A DNA stretch of 64,000 nucleotides from Syntrophobacteraceae bacterium (GCA_013314815.1 JABUEY010000004.1:1-64000), one strand, 5' to 3'. Counted from the stretch's first letter, positions 45,361 through 54,878 are shown. A program made the numbers and translations. The notes: generated by a model from the letters alone, not told the origin.

Positions 45361-45631
45361 CCCTGGTCGTGCTAGGCGGGGAGCTAGCGGTGCCCTGTAG
45401 CCCGAAATCCGCTCAGCGGGGCTGAATCCCCTTTGGAGGGCTTCTTCTGTACCGGCTGTTATCGTTTTCGGTGCCGATCGGACACCACGCAACAGACGAA
45501 TACGAACCCCGTCAGGTCCGGAAGGAAGCAGCGGTAAGTATCCCCGGCTGTGTCGTGGTCCACTCTGATCAGGTGCTGAAGAGCCGGGCAGTTCGGACAC
45601 AGAAGGTTCAACAAAGGGTGCACGGCCAGGG
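45361..45631 (+). ncRNA. ffs: Signal recognition particle RNA, large bacterial form
   Basis: Positions about 45361-45374 (CCCTGGTCGTGC) pair with about 45618-45631 (GCACGGCCAGGG), closing a molecule of about 271 nt. The 5' part has the large-form Alu domain pattern (GTGCTAGGCGGGGAG, GCGGTGCCCTGTAG). The apical domain IV is the universal GTCAGGTCCGGAAGGAAGCA near 45511-45530. The 3' end has GAAGGTTCAACAAAGGGTGCACGG, as in the Bacillus RNA. It binds Ffh for membrane targeting. Confidence 0.95.
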
Positions 45632-45792
45632 ACTCTCACTTCCGCCCCGTCCGGAAACCATCTGTCCGCAGATCTTCCTCCGGCGAATTCTCATCCAGTG
45701 CCAGTTCCCTGCAGAAGATTCACCGTTGGAAGCATTGATTTCCGGAACATCGGCTTTCAAGGTATCCACAACTTGGAGCAAGGAGGCATTCT

Positions 45793-46302
45793 ATGAGACA
45801 TGTGGAAACGGTATGCATATCCTTCGTCGTACTGTTGTGCGTGGCCTTCACACACATCGGCCTTTCCTCTTCTATCCAGGCTCAACAGAAGGCAGCTCCG
45901 AACTATGCAGACGTGGCGTCCGTCTTCAACCAGCACTGCGTTATGTGCCACGCCGGGCCGAGGCCCGCCTACGGGCTGCGGCTGGACAGCTATGAAAACA
46001 CCATGGCGGGGAGCAGGAACGGCAGGATGGTGGTTCCCGGGTCTCCTGAAAAGAGTGAGCTTCTCAAGCGCATCAGGGGAGCGAGCAGGCCGCGCATGCC
46101 CATGAACGGGCCTCCCTGGCTCTCGGACAACGATGCGAAATTGATCGAGAACTGGATTGCGGCAGGAGCTCTGCCCGATGCCGCTGCAGGAAGCTCCCTT
46201 CATCCTTTCAGCCCCGCTCCGTCAAGAACCGCAGCAACGGCTGCTTTGCCTGGTCCTCAGCCGAATACGCTCTCTCTTCCTTCCGATAAGCATCTCATGT
46301 GA
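45793..46302 (+). CDS. Exported monoheme cytochrome c
   Basis: The 169 residues have a signal peptide (VCISFVVLLCVAFTHIGLSS, cleaved near QAQ) and one CVMCH heme site at about residue 49. The following GLRLDSYENTMAG, VVPGSPEKSEL and MPMNGPPWLSDND resemble the short cytochrome domains (PSCyt1 type) with a Met axial ligand in the RMPM stretch. It works as a periplasmic electron carrier or sensor. AAGGAGG stands 8 nt before the ATG. No partner enzyme lies alongside; the neighbours are the SRP RNA and the YvcK-like gene. Confidence 0.85.
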   Translation: MRHVETVCISFVVLLCVAFTHIGLSSSIQAQQKAAPNYADVASVFNQHCVMCHAGPRPAYGLRLDSYENTMAGSRNGRMVVPGSPEKSELLKRIRGASRPRMPMNGPPWLSDNDAKLIENWIAAGALPDAAAGSSLHPFSPAPSRTAATAALPGPQPNTLSLPSDKHLM

Positions 46303-46653
46303 TGTCGAGAGGGTATCCCGGCCGCTGTCCAGGTCTGCAGCCGGGATACCGTGAGGCATCTTCGTTGGAGTCCAACAGGCGATTTCCCTCCCTGTGCTTT
46401 TCCTGTTTTGCAGCCCTGTGATGAACAAAACCCTTGCTGTTTCCCTGGTCCGACGGCTACTGCTCCCCTGCGGCAGGGCATTGCCGGGAGCAGTATGTTT
46501 CGAGGTGACCGCACATGCCCCTGACCAGTCTTCCGGGGGGTTCGACTTGTGTAAATCCAGTTGGCTGCAGTCGGCCCAATATGTTAAGTCGTGTTCTCAG
46601 AAAACTGCAGGAGACACATGCGTAACCTCTGATGACCGGTGGGAGGAGCAGAC
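46303..46653 (+). other. Intergenic region with two strong hairpins
   Basis: It holds the hairpin at 46312-46350 and another, TACTGCTCCC / GGGAGCAGTA (46458-46467 with 46486-46495), followed only by TGTTT. The region after 46550 could hold a promoter for the gene at 46654 but I see no clear element. Confidence 0.5.
46312..46350 (+). terminator. Hairpin after the cytochrome c gene, possible terminator
   Basis: A perfect 11-bp stem, GGTATCCCGGC with GCCGGGATACC, begins 10 nt after the stop. No T-run follows, so it may stabilise the 3' end or need Rho. Confidence 0.5.
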
Positions 46654-48861
46654 ATGGCAGGCATAAGGGGAGCCGAACTCAGTCAATATGTCGAGGAACT
46701 CCTGGAGACTGTATTGAATGGAACGACTCCCAGGCGGCCCGATGGCAACCTGATGTTGCGTCTGGCTCAGGAGGTGTTGAATTTCGAATGCAGAGGCGCA
46801 CGTGTGGTGGCATTTGGAGGCGGAACAGGCCTTTCAACGGTGATGGGTGGAAACTCGCAGCTCGATGACTGGCCTGATGATCCCTTTGTGGGACTCAAGG
46901 AGGAGTTTCCTGTTATCGATGTCGTCGTTTGCACCACTGACGATGGAGGGTCAACCGGGCTGCTCCTGCAGCAACTACCGATCATAGGAATCGGTGATCT
47001 GCGGAAGCTCCTTCTGTCGTTGATTAGGCGCGAGAATCTTTGTTCGACGTATGGCCTGGACGACTTTGCAGTCATGCAACTCGTCCGTGTCATCCACTGC
47101 ATTTTCAATCACCGTTTTCCTCCGGGATTTCAAGACTCGAGATTCGTATCGAATCCTGCACTTCTCCTGCCCGGCCATCTGCGTCGATCCTGTCCCGAAC
47201 CCCTCGATAGATTCCTGTCCTCACTCGGTCGATATGTCTCACCGGAAGGTGAAGGCCCAACCATACTGCCTGGAGGACACTGCCTGGGGAACCTGCTTCT
47301 TACGGCGGCCATTCTCCGGGAATCTCACGGTATTCCAAATCACCCGCCGGAATCGAGTGCGATCAGGAGCGGACTCGATGCAACAGCACAGGCGATTGGA
47401 GCGACACCCGGCCGTTTGCACCCTGCTACTGCCACTCCGGGACAGCTTGTATTGAGATACGCCAACGGCGTTGCGGTTCGAGGTCAGAAAAAGTCGGCTC
47501 ATTGCCGTCGCAATTTCCCCATTGATCGTGTTGCGGTGGAATATTGCGGGCATCCCGCCGTAAGTGGAGACCTTTGCAGGGCCATCGAGGAAGCGGACCT
47601 GATCATTTTTGCGCCGGGCAGCGTTTACACCAGTCTCATGCCGATCCTGCAGCTGCCGTCCATCGTCAATTCGATCCGGAAGAACACGAAGGCGCTGAAG
47701 ATTCTAGGGGCCAACTTCTGGATCCAGGAGGGCGAGACCGACATATCGCAGCGAAGCAGGAATCGCGGCTTTTACCTTTCGGAGTTGGTGGAGGCTTACG
47801 AGCAGAATGTCCCCGGTGGAGCCGCGGGATTGTTCGATGTGATGTTGAGCGCCAATCTCGAGCACGTTCCGGGCAACGTCCTTTGCAACTACGCCCTGGA
47901 GGGGAAGCGCCCAATCTACCTGGACCGCCTGCGGGTTGAGCGCCTCAAGGTGACACCCATCGAGGCAACCATCTATTCAACACGAAGGATGAAGCTTGCC
48001 CAGGTCATCCATCACGATCCTCAAAGGTTTGCTCTGGCGGTTCGGGCTCTGATGTTCGCCCATCAACGCTTCAATCTCAAACCTGAAAGAGCGTCATCGA
48101 TCAACCTGGTTCCACCTTCCGCCGATTGTCCCTCCACCACGTCCCTTCCTTTATGCGCCTACCGGGCGGCTGCAAGAGAAGCTCTTGCCGGGAAACACTT
48201 TTCTCCTGCCGGTCTTCTTCAGGCCATGCTGGATCTTGTCTGGGACAATCGAGACATTCGCATCGATCACCTGAAGGCCTTCAAAGGAGCCGAGATTGTG
48301 TCTCCGGCGGATTGGGACAGGAGCAGCGAATGGGACAATGTGCTGGGATACTATGACCCGGAAACTGGGATGCTTAAGATTCACGGGCAGTTGAGTGACG
48401 ACGCCGAGCGTATTCGCGAAAACCTGTTGATTGCCCTTGGAGAATCCCTGCTTGGAAGATATCTTGACAAACGCCGATGGGACGAGAGTGATACCGGAGG
48501 CAACTGGGGTTCAAGGTATTACGAGATCACATTGCGCCCCGTGGAGGAGCGCGGATGTTTTCTCAACGATGAGGAACTGCACACGTATCTGACCCTTTCC
48601 CGGATGATTCGAAGCCCTCTCGATCCGAGAACATACCGAATAACCCTCAATGACCACGAGGGGTTTCTCCCTCCAGGTCTTCTGTTCGGCCTGCTCTATG
48701 CCTGGTATCTCAACAATGCGTACGGCGCAATCATGGAATACGAGATGTCCCTACTCCGTTGGCCGCCGCAGAAACTGATTCCTTACCAGATCCAGGAAAG
48801 AAAGCGCAAGCAGGCTCTTATTGCATTTTTCCGAAATGTGGTGTTTAGACATGTGAGCTGA
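46654..48861 (+). CDS. Double-length YvcK/CofD-like protein
   Basis: The ATG at 46654 has GGGAGGAG just upstream, giving 735 residues. Residues about 50-105 and 130-150 match the YvcK/CofD fold (RVVAFGGGTGLSTVMGG, VCTTDDGGSTGLL, GIGDLRKLLL), and APGSVYTSLMPIL (about 330) is the usual late motif. YvcK proteins bind UDP-sugars and control cell-wall and gluconeogenic flux; they are normally 310-450 residues. Here about 290 extra C-terminal residues follow, of unrecognised type (GSRYYEITLRPVEERGCFL, LPPGLLFGLLYAWYLNN). There is also an N-terminal extension. It is coupled to the beta-helix gene and lies ahead of glmM and nagB. Confidence 0.85.
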   Translation: MAGIRGAELSQYVEELLETVLNGTTPRRPDGNLMLRLAQEVLNFECRGARVVAFGGGTGLSTVMGGNSQLDDWPDDPFVGLKEEFPVIDVVVCTTDDGGSTGLLLQQLPIIGIGDLRKLLLSLIRRENLCSTYGLDDFAVMQLVRVIHCIFNHRFPPGFQDSRFVSNPALLLPGHLRRSCPEPLDRFLSSLGRYVSPEGEGPTILPGGHCLGNLLLTAAILRESHGIPNHPPESSAIRSGLDATAQAIGATPGRLHPATATPGQLVLRYANGVAVRGQKKSAHCRRNFPIDRVAVEYCGHPAVSGDLCRAIEEADLIIFAPGSVYTSLMPILQLPSIVNSIRKNTKALKILGANFWIQEGETDISQRSRNRGFYLSELVEAYEQNVPGGAAGLFDVMLSANLEHVPGNVLCNYALEGKRPIYLDRLRVERLKVTPIEATIYSTRRMKLAQVIHHDPQRFALAVRALMFAHQRFNLKPERASSINLVPPSADCPSTTSLPLCAYRAAAREALAGKHFSPAGLLQAMLDLVWDNRDIRIDHLKAFKGAEIVSPADWDRSSEWDNVLGYYDPETGMLKIHGQLSDDAERIRENLLIALGESLLGRYLDKRRWDESDTGGNWGSRYYEITLRPVEERGCFLNDEELHTYLTLSRMIRSPLDPRTYRITLNDHEGFLPPGLLFGLLYAWYLNNAYGAIMEYEMSLLRWPPQKLIPYQIQERKRKQALIAFFRNVVFRHVS

Positions 48862-48908
48862 TGAACCATGGTTCAGGGCATGAGTCGATTCTCTGCATGG
48901 AGGCATTC

Positions 48909-50168
48909 ATGGAACTTAAGCCCTTAAATGATCATAAAATTTCTGGACTGATCCTCAAAGGAGTTGACATCCCGAATCCGCTGACCGTCGATATCGGGGA
49001 GGAAGTCCTCCTGGAGAACATTTCCGGCAGCGGGGTGAAGATCTTTCCCGGCTGCCGGATCTACGGAAGATCGACGGTAATCGCGGAGGGAGCCAGAATC
49101 GGAGCGGAAGGTCCGGTGACGGTGGATAACTGTCAGATCGGCCCGAGAGTCGAACTGAAAGGCGGCTATTTCAAGGGGTCCGTCTTCCTGGAAAAGTCCA
49201 ACATGGCTTTGGGCGCACATGTCCGCGAAGGGTGTATCCTGGAGGAGGAAGCCAACGGCGCCCATTGTGTGGGTTTGAAGCAGACCATTCTGTTTCCGTT
49301 CGTGACTCTTGGGAGCCTGATCAATTTCTGCGACTGCCTCATGGCCGGAGGAACAAGCCGCAAGGACCACAGTGAGGTTGGGAGCTCATACATTCACTTC
49401 AATTATACTCCCGATGGAGACAAGACGACGCCTTCACTGATCGGTGACGTTCCGAGAGGGGTGATGTTGAATCAACGCCCTATTTTCCTCGGAGGTCAGG
49501 GCGGGATGGTGGGGCCGCTGCGATTGGGCTATGGAAATGTGGTCGCTGCGGGAACGGTGCTGCGCCAAGACATCGTCGAAGACGGCAAGATCATCTCGAG
49601 CACAGGCGGCAGATCGTTCGTCTCGGATCACAAACCACACAGTTATCCTCAACTCGCCCGCATCCTCAAGAACAACCTCATCTACCTGGCTAACCTCACG
49701 GCGCTCGAATCCTGGTACAGGCACGTACGCAGGCCGTTTTTTTCGACCATGGAATTCGGCGATCTGATCTACCAGGGTGCACTGGACAAGATTACTCTGG
49801 CCAGAAAGGAACGCACCAGCAGGCTTATCACACTGACACAGAAGGTTTCCCGCGCCCATGAGAGATGCAGTTGCGGGACGAGGCCGGAGAGACAAGCCTG
49901 TGAATTGCATGACCACATCCACGGGGTATGCGAGCTTTTTGACGAGGGCGTCCTCGACAGTGCAGAGGTTGAACTGAGGGAACATTTCCTGGGTGCCTTC
50001 GAAAAACATCGCGGGCAGGGCGACGGAGATTATATCGAGCACATAAAGGCCTTACCCGCGGCTGTTTCGCAGGATGGAGTCAAGTGGCTTCAGCAGATTG
50101 TCGATGCGTTGTGCCGAAGAGCGGGAGCGCTTCTACCATCCTTCGGTCTTTTTGCAGACATAACATAG
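48909..50168 (+). CDS. Left-handed beta-helix protein, GlmU C-terminal-like
   Basis: I choose the ATG at 48909 with GGAGG at 48899-48903; an ATG at 48861 overlaps the previous stop (TGATG), and both may serve. The first 250 residues or so are hexapeptide-repeat beta-helix (IGPRVELKGGYF, ALGAHVREGCIL). A loop then follows as in the GlmU acetyltransferase half (HFNYTPDGDKTTPSLIGD, then LGYGNVVAAGTVLRQD). The C-terminal 170 residues are helical with a Cys-rich patch (CSCGTRPERQACELHDH). There is no pyrophosphorylase half. It could acetylate or bind an amino-sugar phosphate; context (glmM, nagB) supports this. Confidence 0.78.
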   Translation: MELKPLNDHKISGLILKGVDIPNPLTVDIGEEVLLENISGSGVKIFPGCRIYGRSTVIAEGARIGAEGPVTVDNCQIGPRVELKGGYFKGSVFLEKSNMALGAHVREGCILEEEANGAHCVGLKQTILFPFVTLGSLINFCDCLMAGGTSRKDHSEVGSSYIHFNYTPDGDKTTPSLIGDVPRGVMLNQRPIFLGGQGGMVGPLRLGYGNVVAAGTVLRQDIVEDGKIISSTGGRSFVSDHKPHSYPQLARILKNNLIYLANLTALESWYRHVRRPFFSTMEFGDLIYQGALDKITLARKERTSRLITLTQKVSRAHERCSCGTRPERQACELHDHIHGVCELFDEGVLDSAEVELREHFLGAFEKHRGQGDGDYIEHIKALPAAVSQDGVKWLQQIVDALCRRAGALLPSFGLFADIT

Positions 50169-50199
50169 AATTATACAGACGGCTAACGGAGGAAAATCT

Positions 50200-51549
50200 A
50201 TGGGTACTTTGTTCGGCACAGATGGGATCAGGGGGGTGGCAAACCGGTATCCGATGGACGCCCCGATGGCGTTCCTGGTCGGTCAGGCTGTCACGCACGT
50301 CCTGAAGAAGGAGAAACACCGAACGCGGATCATTATCGGCAAAGACACGCGCATATCGGGCTATATGCTCGAAAGTGCACTCCTGGCAGGAATCACGTCC
50401 ATGGGGGGGAACCCTTATCTCGTCGGTGTCCTGCCCACTCCAGGGATCGCATTTATTACCGGGAGCATGCGTGCGGATGCCGGGATCGTCATATCCGCCT
50501 CACACAACCCCTACCAGGACAACGGCATCAAGATATTCGGCGGAAATGGGTTCAAGTTGTCCGACGAACAGGAAGCCGTCATCGAAAACCTCGTCCTTGA
50601 CGGAAAGCTCGCCGACAAGCTTCCCCCAGTCGACCGAATGGGACAGGCCCATCGCATCGATGACGTTCTCGGCCGCTATATTGTGTTTCTCAAGAACACC
50701 TTCCCGCGTGAACAATCCATGGAAGGGATGAAGATGGTGATCGATGCAGCAAACGGCGCAACCTACAGGGTGGCTCCCGAATGCTTCACGGAACTGGGAG
50801 CCGACCTGCAGGTGATTCACAATACACCGAACGGGATCAATATCAATGCAGGCTGCGGTTCTCAGCACACTGAAGGTCTCAGAAAACGTGTCCTCGAGAC
50901 GGGGGCCGCCATAGGTCTTGCCTTCGACGGCGACGGAGACCGCCTCATCGCCGTGGATGAAAAGGGCCGCGAGATCACCGGTGACCAGATACTGATCATC
51001 TGCGGTAAGATGTTCAAGGATAAAGGTCGCCTCAAGAACGACCTGCTGGTCAGTACGGTCATGAGTAATCTCGGCCTGACCCTGGCCTGCAGGAAGTACG
51101 GGTTCAAGCACCACGCCGCCAAGGTGGGAGACCGATACGTGCTGGAAGATATGCAGCGGCTGGGAAGCATTCTTGGAGGCGAAGAATCCGGGCATGTTAT
51201 CTTCCTCGATCATCACACCACCGGAGACGGCATTCTCACGGCTATTCAGCTCATCCTGGCCATGCTGGAATCCGGCAAGCCACTTTCCGAACTTGCCCAA
51301 CTCATGGATGTATATCCTCAGAAACTGATCAATATCGACGTCAGGAGCAAGCCGGACATCTCGACCCTGCCGCAGGTGGTCGAGGCCATCAGGGACGTGG
51401 AGTCGGCGCTGGGTGATCACGGGCGTGTACTGGTGCGCTACTCGGGCACCCAGAACATGTGTCGGGTGATGGTCGAAGGGCCGACCGACGAAATCACCCT
51501 GAAGTACTGCCAGCAGATTTCCGATGCGGTGAAGGCCGCCATCGGGTAG
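50200..51549 (+). CDS. glmM: Phosphoglucosamine mutase GlmM
   Basis: The 449 residues have the usual four domains. The phospho-serine loop is ISASHNPYQDNGIKIFG (Ser101), the metal loop is DGDGDR (about 246-251), the sugar loop GEESGH, and the phosphate loop RYSGTQNMCRVM. It interconverts glucosamine 6- and 1-phosphate for UDP-GlcNAc synthesis. ACGGAGG precedes the ATG. It lies 31 nt behind the beta-helix gene and 94 nt ahead of nagB. Confidence 0.95.
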   Translation: MGTLFGTDGIRGVANRYPMDAPMAFLVGQAVTHVLKKEKHRTRIIIGKDTRISGYMLESALLAGITSMGGNPYLVGVLPTPGIAFITGSMRADAGIVISASHNPYQDNGIKIFGGNGFKLSDEQEAVIENLVLDGKLADKLPPVDRMGQAHRIDDVLGRYIVFLKNTFPREQSMEGMKMVIDAANGATYRVAPECFTELGADLQVIHNTPNGININAGCGSQHTEGLRKRVLETGAAIGLAFDGDGDRLIAVDEKGREITGDQILIICGKMFKDKGRLKNDLLVSTVMSNLGLTLACRKYGFKHHAAKVGDRYVLEDMQRLGSILGGEESGHVIFLDHHTTGDGILTAIQLILAMLESGKPLSELAQLMDVYPQKLINIDVRSKPDISTLPQVVEAIRDVESALGDHGRVLVRYSGTQNMCRVMVEGPTDEITLKYCQQISDAVKAAIG

Positions 51550-51643
51550 GCGGAAGGCTCTCGAGAAAGTCTCCGGCCTTCTTTGGGTAACGGGGCAGGA
51601 GAGTTTGTTTACCCGAGATTCATCCTGTCGAGAGGAACCGCTT

Positions 51644-52666
51644 ATGGCGTTGAAGATCTACGTAACGGAAAACTGGGATCAAATGAGCAAGGTGGCCGCA
51701 GACCTGGTCGAAGCGGATATCCAGGACAAGCAGGCAATCAAGGATGAATATGTGCTGGGTCTTGCCACGGGGAATTCTCCCTCCGGCGTTTATAAACACC
51801 TCGCCAAGGCCTTCAACGCGGGACGTATCGATGCCCGCAGGATTCGAACCTTCAACCTCGATGAATACGTCGGGCTTACCGGAGAAAACGCACAGCAGCG
51901 GGTCATGCACTGTGAGTCGTACTGCTATTTTATGATCGCCGAATTCTTCGGTCTCCTGCAGGACAAGTTCCATGAGACCAACGTACCCTGGGGAACCTTG
52001 ATCGACCAGGACCGGTTGATCAGGGCTCTCGACGAACACCGGGATTTCTATGAACTCCAGGGCATTGATCGGGGCAAGGCGGTGGTCATCAAGGATCACG
52101 CTCAAGGATATCTCAAGATGATTCTGGAAGAGGTCCTCGACGCTTACTGGAAAAAGATCGAAGCCTGCGGAGGCATCGACCTGCAGATCATTGGAGTGGG
52201 TGGACGGGGTCATGTGGCATTCCATGAAAGCGGAATCCCGTTTGACGGAAACAGGGTGATGCTGGTTAAGCTGGACGACAACACCGTCTCCAATGCAGTG
52301 GAAGACGGGCACTTCGACAGCAGAGAACGAAGTCCCTGGTATGCCGTTTCCATGGGTGCCGAGCAGGTGTACAAAGCACGAACGGTGGTGCTCGTAGCCA
52401 ATGGAGCCCGGAAAACAAACCCTGTGACCGAGGCGATCCTTGGAGACGTCACGCCGGATGTTCCCATCAGCTACAGTCAGAAGTATGCTGCTGAAGGGGG
52501 AAGCATGATCTACGTTCTCGATGAGCTTGCCGCATCCCAGCTGCTCAAGGCGAGACACGAGGTGGACAGGAAGGGCTTCGAGATCATCGATATGCGCGGC
52601 ATGCCTTATGAACCTGTCCACAACCTGTCTTTTGTTCGGAATCCCGAAACAGGGCGGCTTGGATGA
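51644..52666 (+). CDS. nagB: Glucosamine-6-phosphate deaminase-like protein NagB
   Basis: The ATG at 51644 follows GAGAGGA, giving 340 residues, longer than the usual 230-270. Family motifs are LATGNSPSGVYKHL, FNLDEYVGL (catalytic Asp), GVGGRGHVAFHESG and a late TEAILGDVTPD. It converts glucosamine 6-phosphate to fructose 6-phosphate and ammonia, or the reverse with high ammonia. The extra length lies mainly between the DEYVGL and GHVAF motifs and at the C-terminus. With GlmM next to it and no glmS in view, a biosynthetic reverse role is possible. Confidence 0.9.
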   Translation: MALKIYVTENWDQMSKVAADLVEADIQDKQAIKDEYVLGLATGNSPSGVYKHLAKAFNAGRIDARRIRTFNLDEYVGLTGENAQQRVMHCESYCYFMIAEFFGLLQDKFHETNVPWGTLIDQDRLIRALDEHRDFYELQGIDRGKAVVIKDHAQGYLKMILEEVLDAYWKKIEACGGIDLQIIGVGGRGHVAFHESGIPFDGNRVMLVKLDDNTVSNAVEDGHFDSRERSPWYAVSMGAEQVYKARTVVLVANGARKTNPVTEAILGDVTPDVPISYSQKYAAEGGSMIYVLDELAASQLLKARHEVDRKGFEIIDMRGMPYEPVHNLSFVRNPETGRLG

Positions 52667-52691
52667 TTCACGCCCCATTGCACTGGGTACG

Positions 52692-52719
52692 GGCGGCCTT
52701 CGAGCCGCCTGTTCCTTTT
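52692..52719 (+). terminator. Possible intrinsic terminator after nagB
   Basis: GGCGGC, CTTCGA, GCCGCC followed by TGTTCCTTTT, 25 nt after the nagB stop. The stem is short but GC-rich and the T-tract is broken. Confidence 0.5.
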
Positions 52720-52759
52720 GGAATCCGATCCTGAATCGAAGCAAAGAAAGCCAAAAACG

Positions 52760-53683
52760 ATGTCACTGGACAAGGACATGGAAGGGAAACTTGTCAAGAT
52801 TATTGAAGAGAGAGGGCCGCTGACAGGATCGGAGATCATCGAGGCCCTGCGTGTAAAACCCCTTGCCCTCTGGAGGACCTGCCGTCAGTCCGAAGCCCTG
52901 GAGGTCCGCAGAATCGGCTCCCGCTACCTCAGGCTGGACAGAAAGGTCGAAGGCTTTGCCAGGCTCTCGCCTTCTATCCTCAGGGAGTTCATGACCTATA
53001 CCCTTGTCGGACTTGCAGGTGGTGCCCAATCCCTTGATCTCAGAGCAGATGCAACTACACGGCACATCCGGGAGGTGAGTCGCGCAAAGCTTGCCCTGGC
53101 ACTCAGGATTGTCGAGGGCCTGAGGAGCAGGCTTTCGAAGGATTGGCCGAGCGAGGGCCGGATATGTTTCATCATCGCGGGAGACATCGTTTATGACATG
53201 GCTCACGACGTCCCGCGCCCCGAGCAAAGCACTGGCGAACTGGTCAATGGTTCCGATATCGATCTTGTCGTGGTGGCCGATGACAGCGTGTCCAGGGACT
53301 TTCTGAAGAGTCTCGACGAGGCAATCTACAGGGAAAAATATTACACCCTGATTTCACCCAGTGTCAGGGAAGAGATCGATTATGTGGTCAAAGACATGGA
53401 ACGAGTCAAAGAGCAGCTGCTTTTTGACACGTTCAAGAGAATGGTCGCGTGCAAGATACTCCACGAGGGCAGGCTACTCTCGGGCAGTCAGTCCATTTTT
53501 GACGAGATCAAAGCCATGCTGGTTTCCCGGGGGCTGACGAAAAGGCTGACGCAAATGGAGGTTCAGGCAAAGAAATTCAGGCAAAAGTCCGAAGAATACC
53601 TGTTGAACAATGAACTGGCGAAGATCTCCAGGGACGACCTGAATCTCTTTTACACCACCGAGGAATCGGAGGAGTTCGAATGA
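52760..53683 (+). CDS. Winged-helix plus nucleotidyltransferase-like protein
   Basis: I start at the ATG 52760; a TTG at 52718 is possible and the ribosome site is weak. Residues about 7-60 look like a winged-helix domain (GPLTGSEIIEALRVKPLALW). A polymerase-beta-type nucleotidyltransferase motif lies near residue 170 (NGSDIDLVVVADD, with the Gly-Ser-x-Asp pair), and the rest is helical. The combination recalls small regulators or toxins of the MNT/GrpB kind, but no partner is adjacent, so function is open. It follows nagB after a possible terminator. Confidence 0.8.
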   Translation: MSLDKDMEGKLVKIIEERGPLTGSEIIEALRVKPLALWRTCRQSEALEVRRIGSRYLRLDRKVEGFARLSPSILREFMTYTLVGLAGGAQSLDLRADATTRHIREVSRAKLALALRIVEGLRSRLSKDWPSEGRICFIIAGDIVYDMAHDVPRPEQSTGELVNGSDIDLVVVADDSVSRDFLKSLDEAIYREKYYTLISPSVREEIDYVVKDMERVKEQLLFDTFKRMVACKILHEGRLLSGSQSIFDEIKAMLVSRGLTKRLTQMEVQAKKFRQKSEEYLLNNELAKISRDDLNLFYTTEESEEFE

Positions 53684-53876
53684 GCTTCGGCACTGGACCC
53701 AGCGACCCAGGTTGAACCCAACTCCTCCTTTCATTCCTTTTTCGAAGGCTTCCAGCATCCGCTCCGTCTACACCCAACGCTCCATCCGGTTCCACCTGTC
53801 GCCCCGGGTTTCTGAACGCGTTCATCAGAAAATACCGGAACTGCCTGGCCCGTTATTGAGAGATCAGCTGACCGGA
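53684..53876. other. Convergent intergenic gap
   Basis: The gap lies between the winged-helix gene (plus) and the membrane protein gene (minus). I see no hairpin with a T-run and no gene. Confidence 0.5.
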
Positions 53877-54878
53877 TCAATACCCGGTCAAACGCAGATT
53901 GGAGAAGAGTATTCCCGAGACTGCCACCACCACGAATCCCGAATAGGAAAGGATGGAAACGAGGGCAAGTGTGCGCTGGAGTTCGGGGATGATTCGTTTC
54001 AGACTTTCCACGCCCTGGAACGGCGTGAGCGTCCCGACTCCCAGTCCCGCCGCTGCTCCCGCCAGAAGAGTCAGGTAGAATGCATATCCCACGTAACGAT
54101 ATTCTCCCTGGAGAATACAGAAAGGGCAGTGGTGAGTCGGAGACTCGTAGAAATAGGGGGATATCAAGCAGATGAGAGCGATCACGCACGCCGTTGCCGC
54201 GCACAGGTTCAATCCCGCAAAAAGATAAGGTCCGACGCCCCGTGTGTAGAACAGGATTCCGGCAGAAATCGTCGCAGCCATGAATCCGTAGAATGCAATG
54301 GCAACCGGTACGGGCGGCAGCGCCGCCATGCCGGATGCCCATCCCTCTGAATCCGCGCTGAAGAGAACACCGCAGCAGGAGGTGATGACCTCGGGCTTTA
54401 GACCCATAAAGTAAGCTCCCTGAATTGCGGTTTCCGCCACGATGAGAGGCATGATCACCAGGAGCATGCCGTATTTCTTCCTTATCAGGGGGTAGTCGAA
54501 GGCTTTGTTGTCCGCATGGTTGATCATAAGCCACTGCCCGGCCAGGATGGAATTGATGACCCTGAGCACAATGGCCGGGTAGCCGAACGGGTTGACCTTC
54601 AGACTGCCGGCCGCGCACATGGCCCCGACAAAAAGACCGCTCATACAGTCCACCGTATGGATGAACAGGAAAAGAGAAAGAAGCTGAAACCCCAGTGCGC
54701 AGGCCACCAGGGTGGAAATGAGATAGGTGCGCCGTTCGAGTTGCAGCTGGCTTTCGCTGCCGCTCCCCATATCCCAGTTCCTCAGGATTCGTATTCCATG
54801 GAAGGCCGAATACAGCAGCATCAGGCTGACGAGGAGAGACCCGGCCGAAAGGGCAATTATCGCGGGATGAAAGATCAC
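53877..54878 (-). CDS. Unknown multi-spanning membrane protein of the NosL/ABC cluster
   Basis: The 333 residues have about eight membrane helices. There is a cytoplasmic loop near 45, a conserved-looking HHCPFCILQGEYRYVGY with a CPFC pair that could bind a metal or take part in thiol exchange, and two other Cys pairs (TSCCG, LCAATAC). The family is not known to me. Its ATG overlaps the stop of the ATP-binding gene (ATGA), so it is probably a part of the same transport system. Confidence 0.82.
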   Translation of the reverse strand: MIFHPAIIALSAGSLLVSLMLLYSAFHGIRILRNWDMGSGSESQLQLERRTYLISTLVACALGFQLLSLFLFIHTVDCMSGLFVGAMCAAGSLKVNPFGYPAIVLRVINSILAGQWLMINHADNKAFDYPLIRKKYGMLLVIMPLIVAETAIQGAYFMGLKPEVITSCCGVLFSADSEGWASGMAALPPVPVAIAFYGFMAATISAGILFYTRGVGPYLFAGLNLCAATACVIALICLISPYFYESPTHHCPFCILQGEYRYVGYAFYLTLLAGAAAGLGVGTLTPFQGVESLKRIIPELQRTLALVSILSYSGFVVVAVSGILFSNLRLTGY

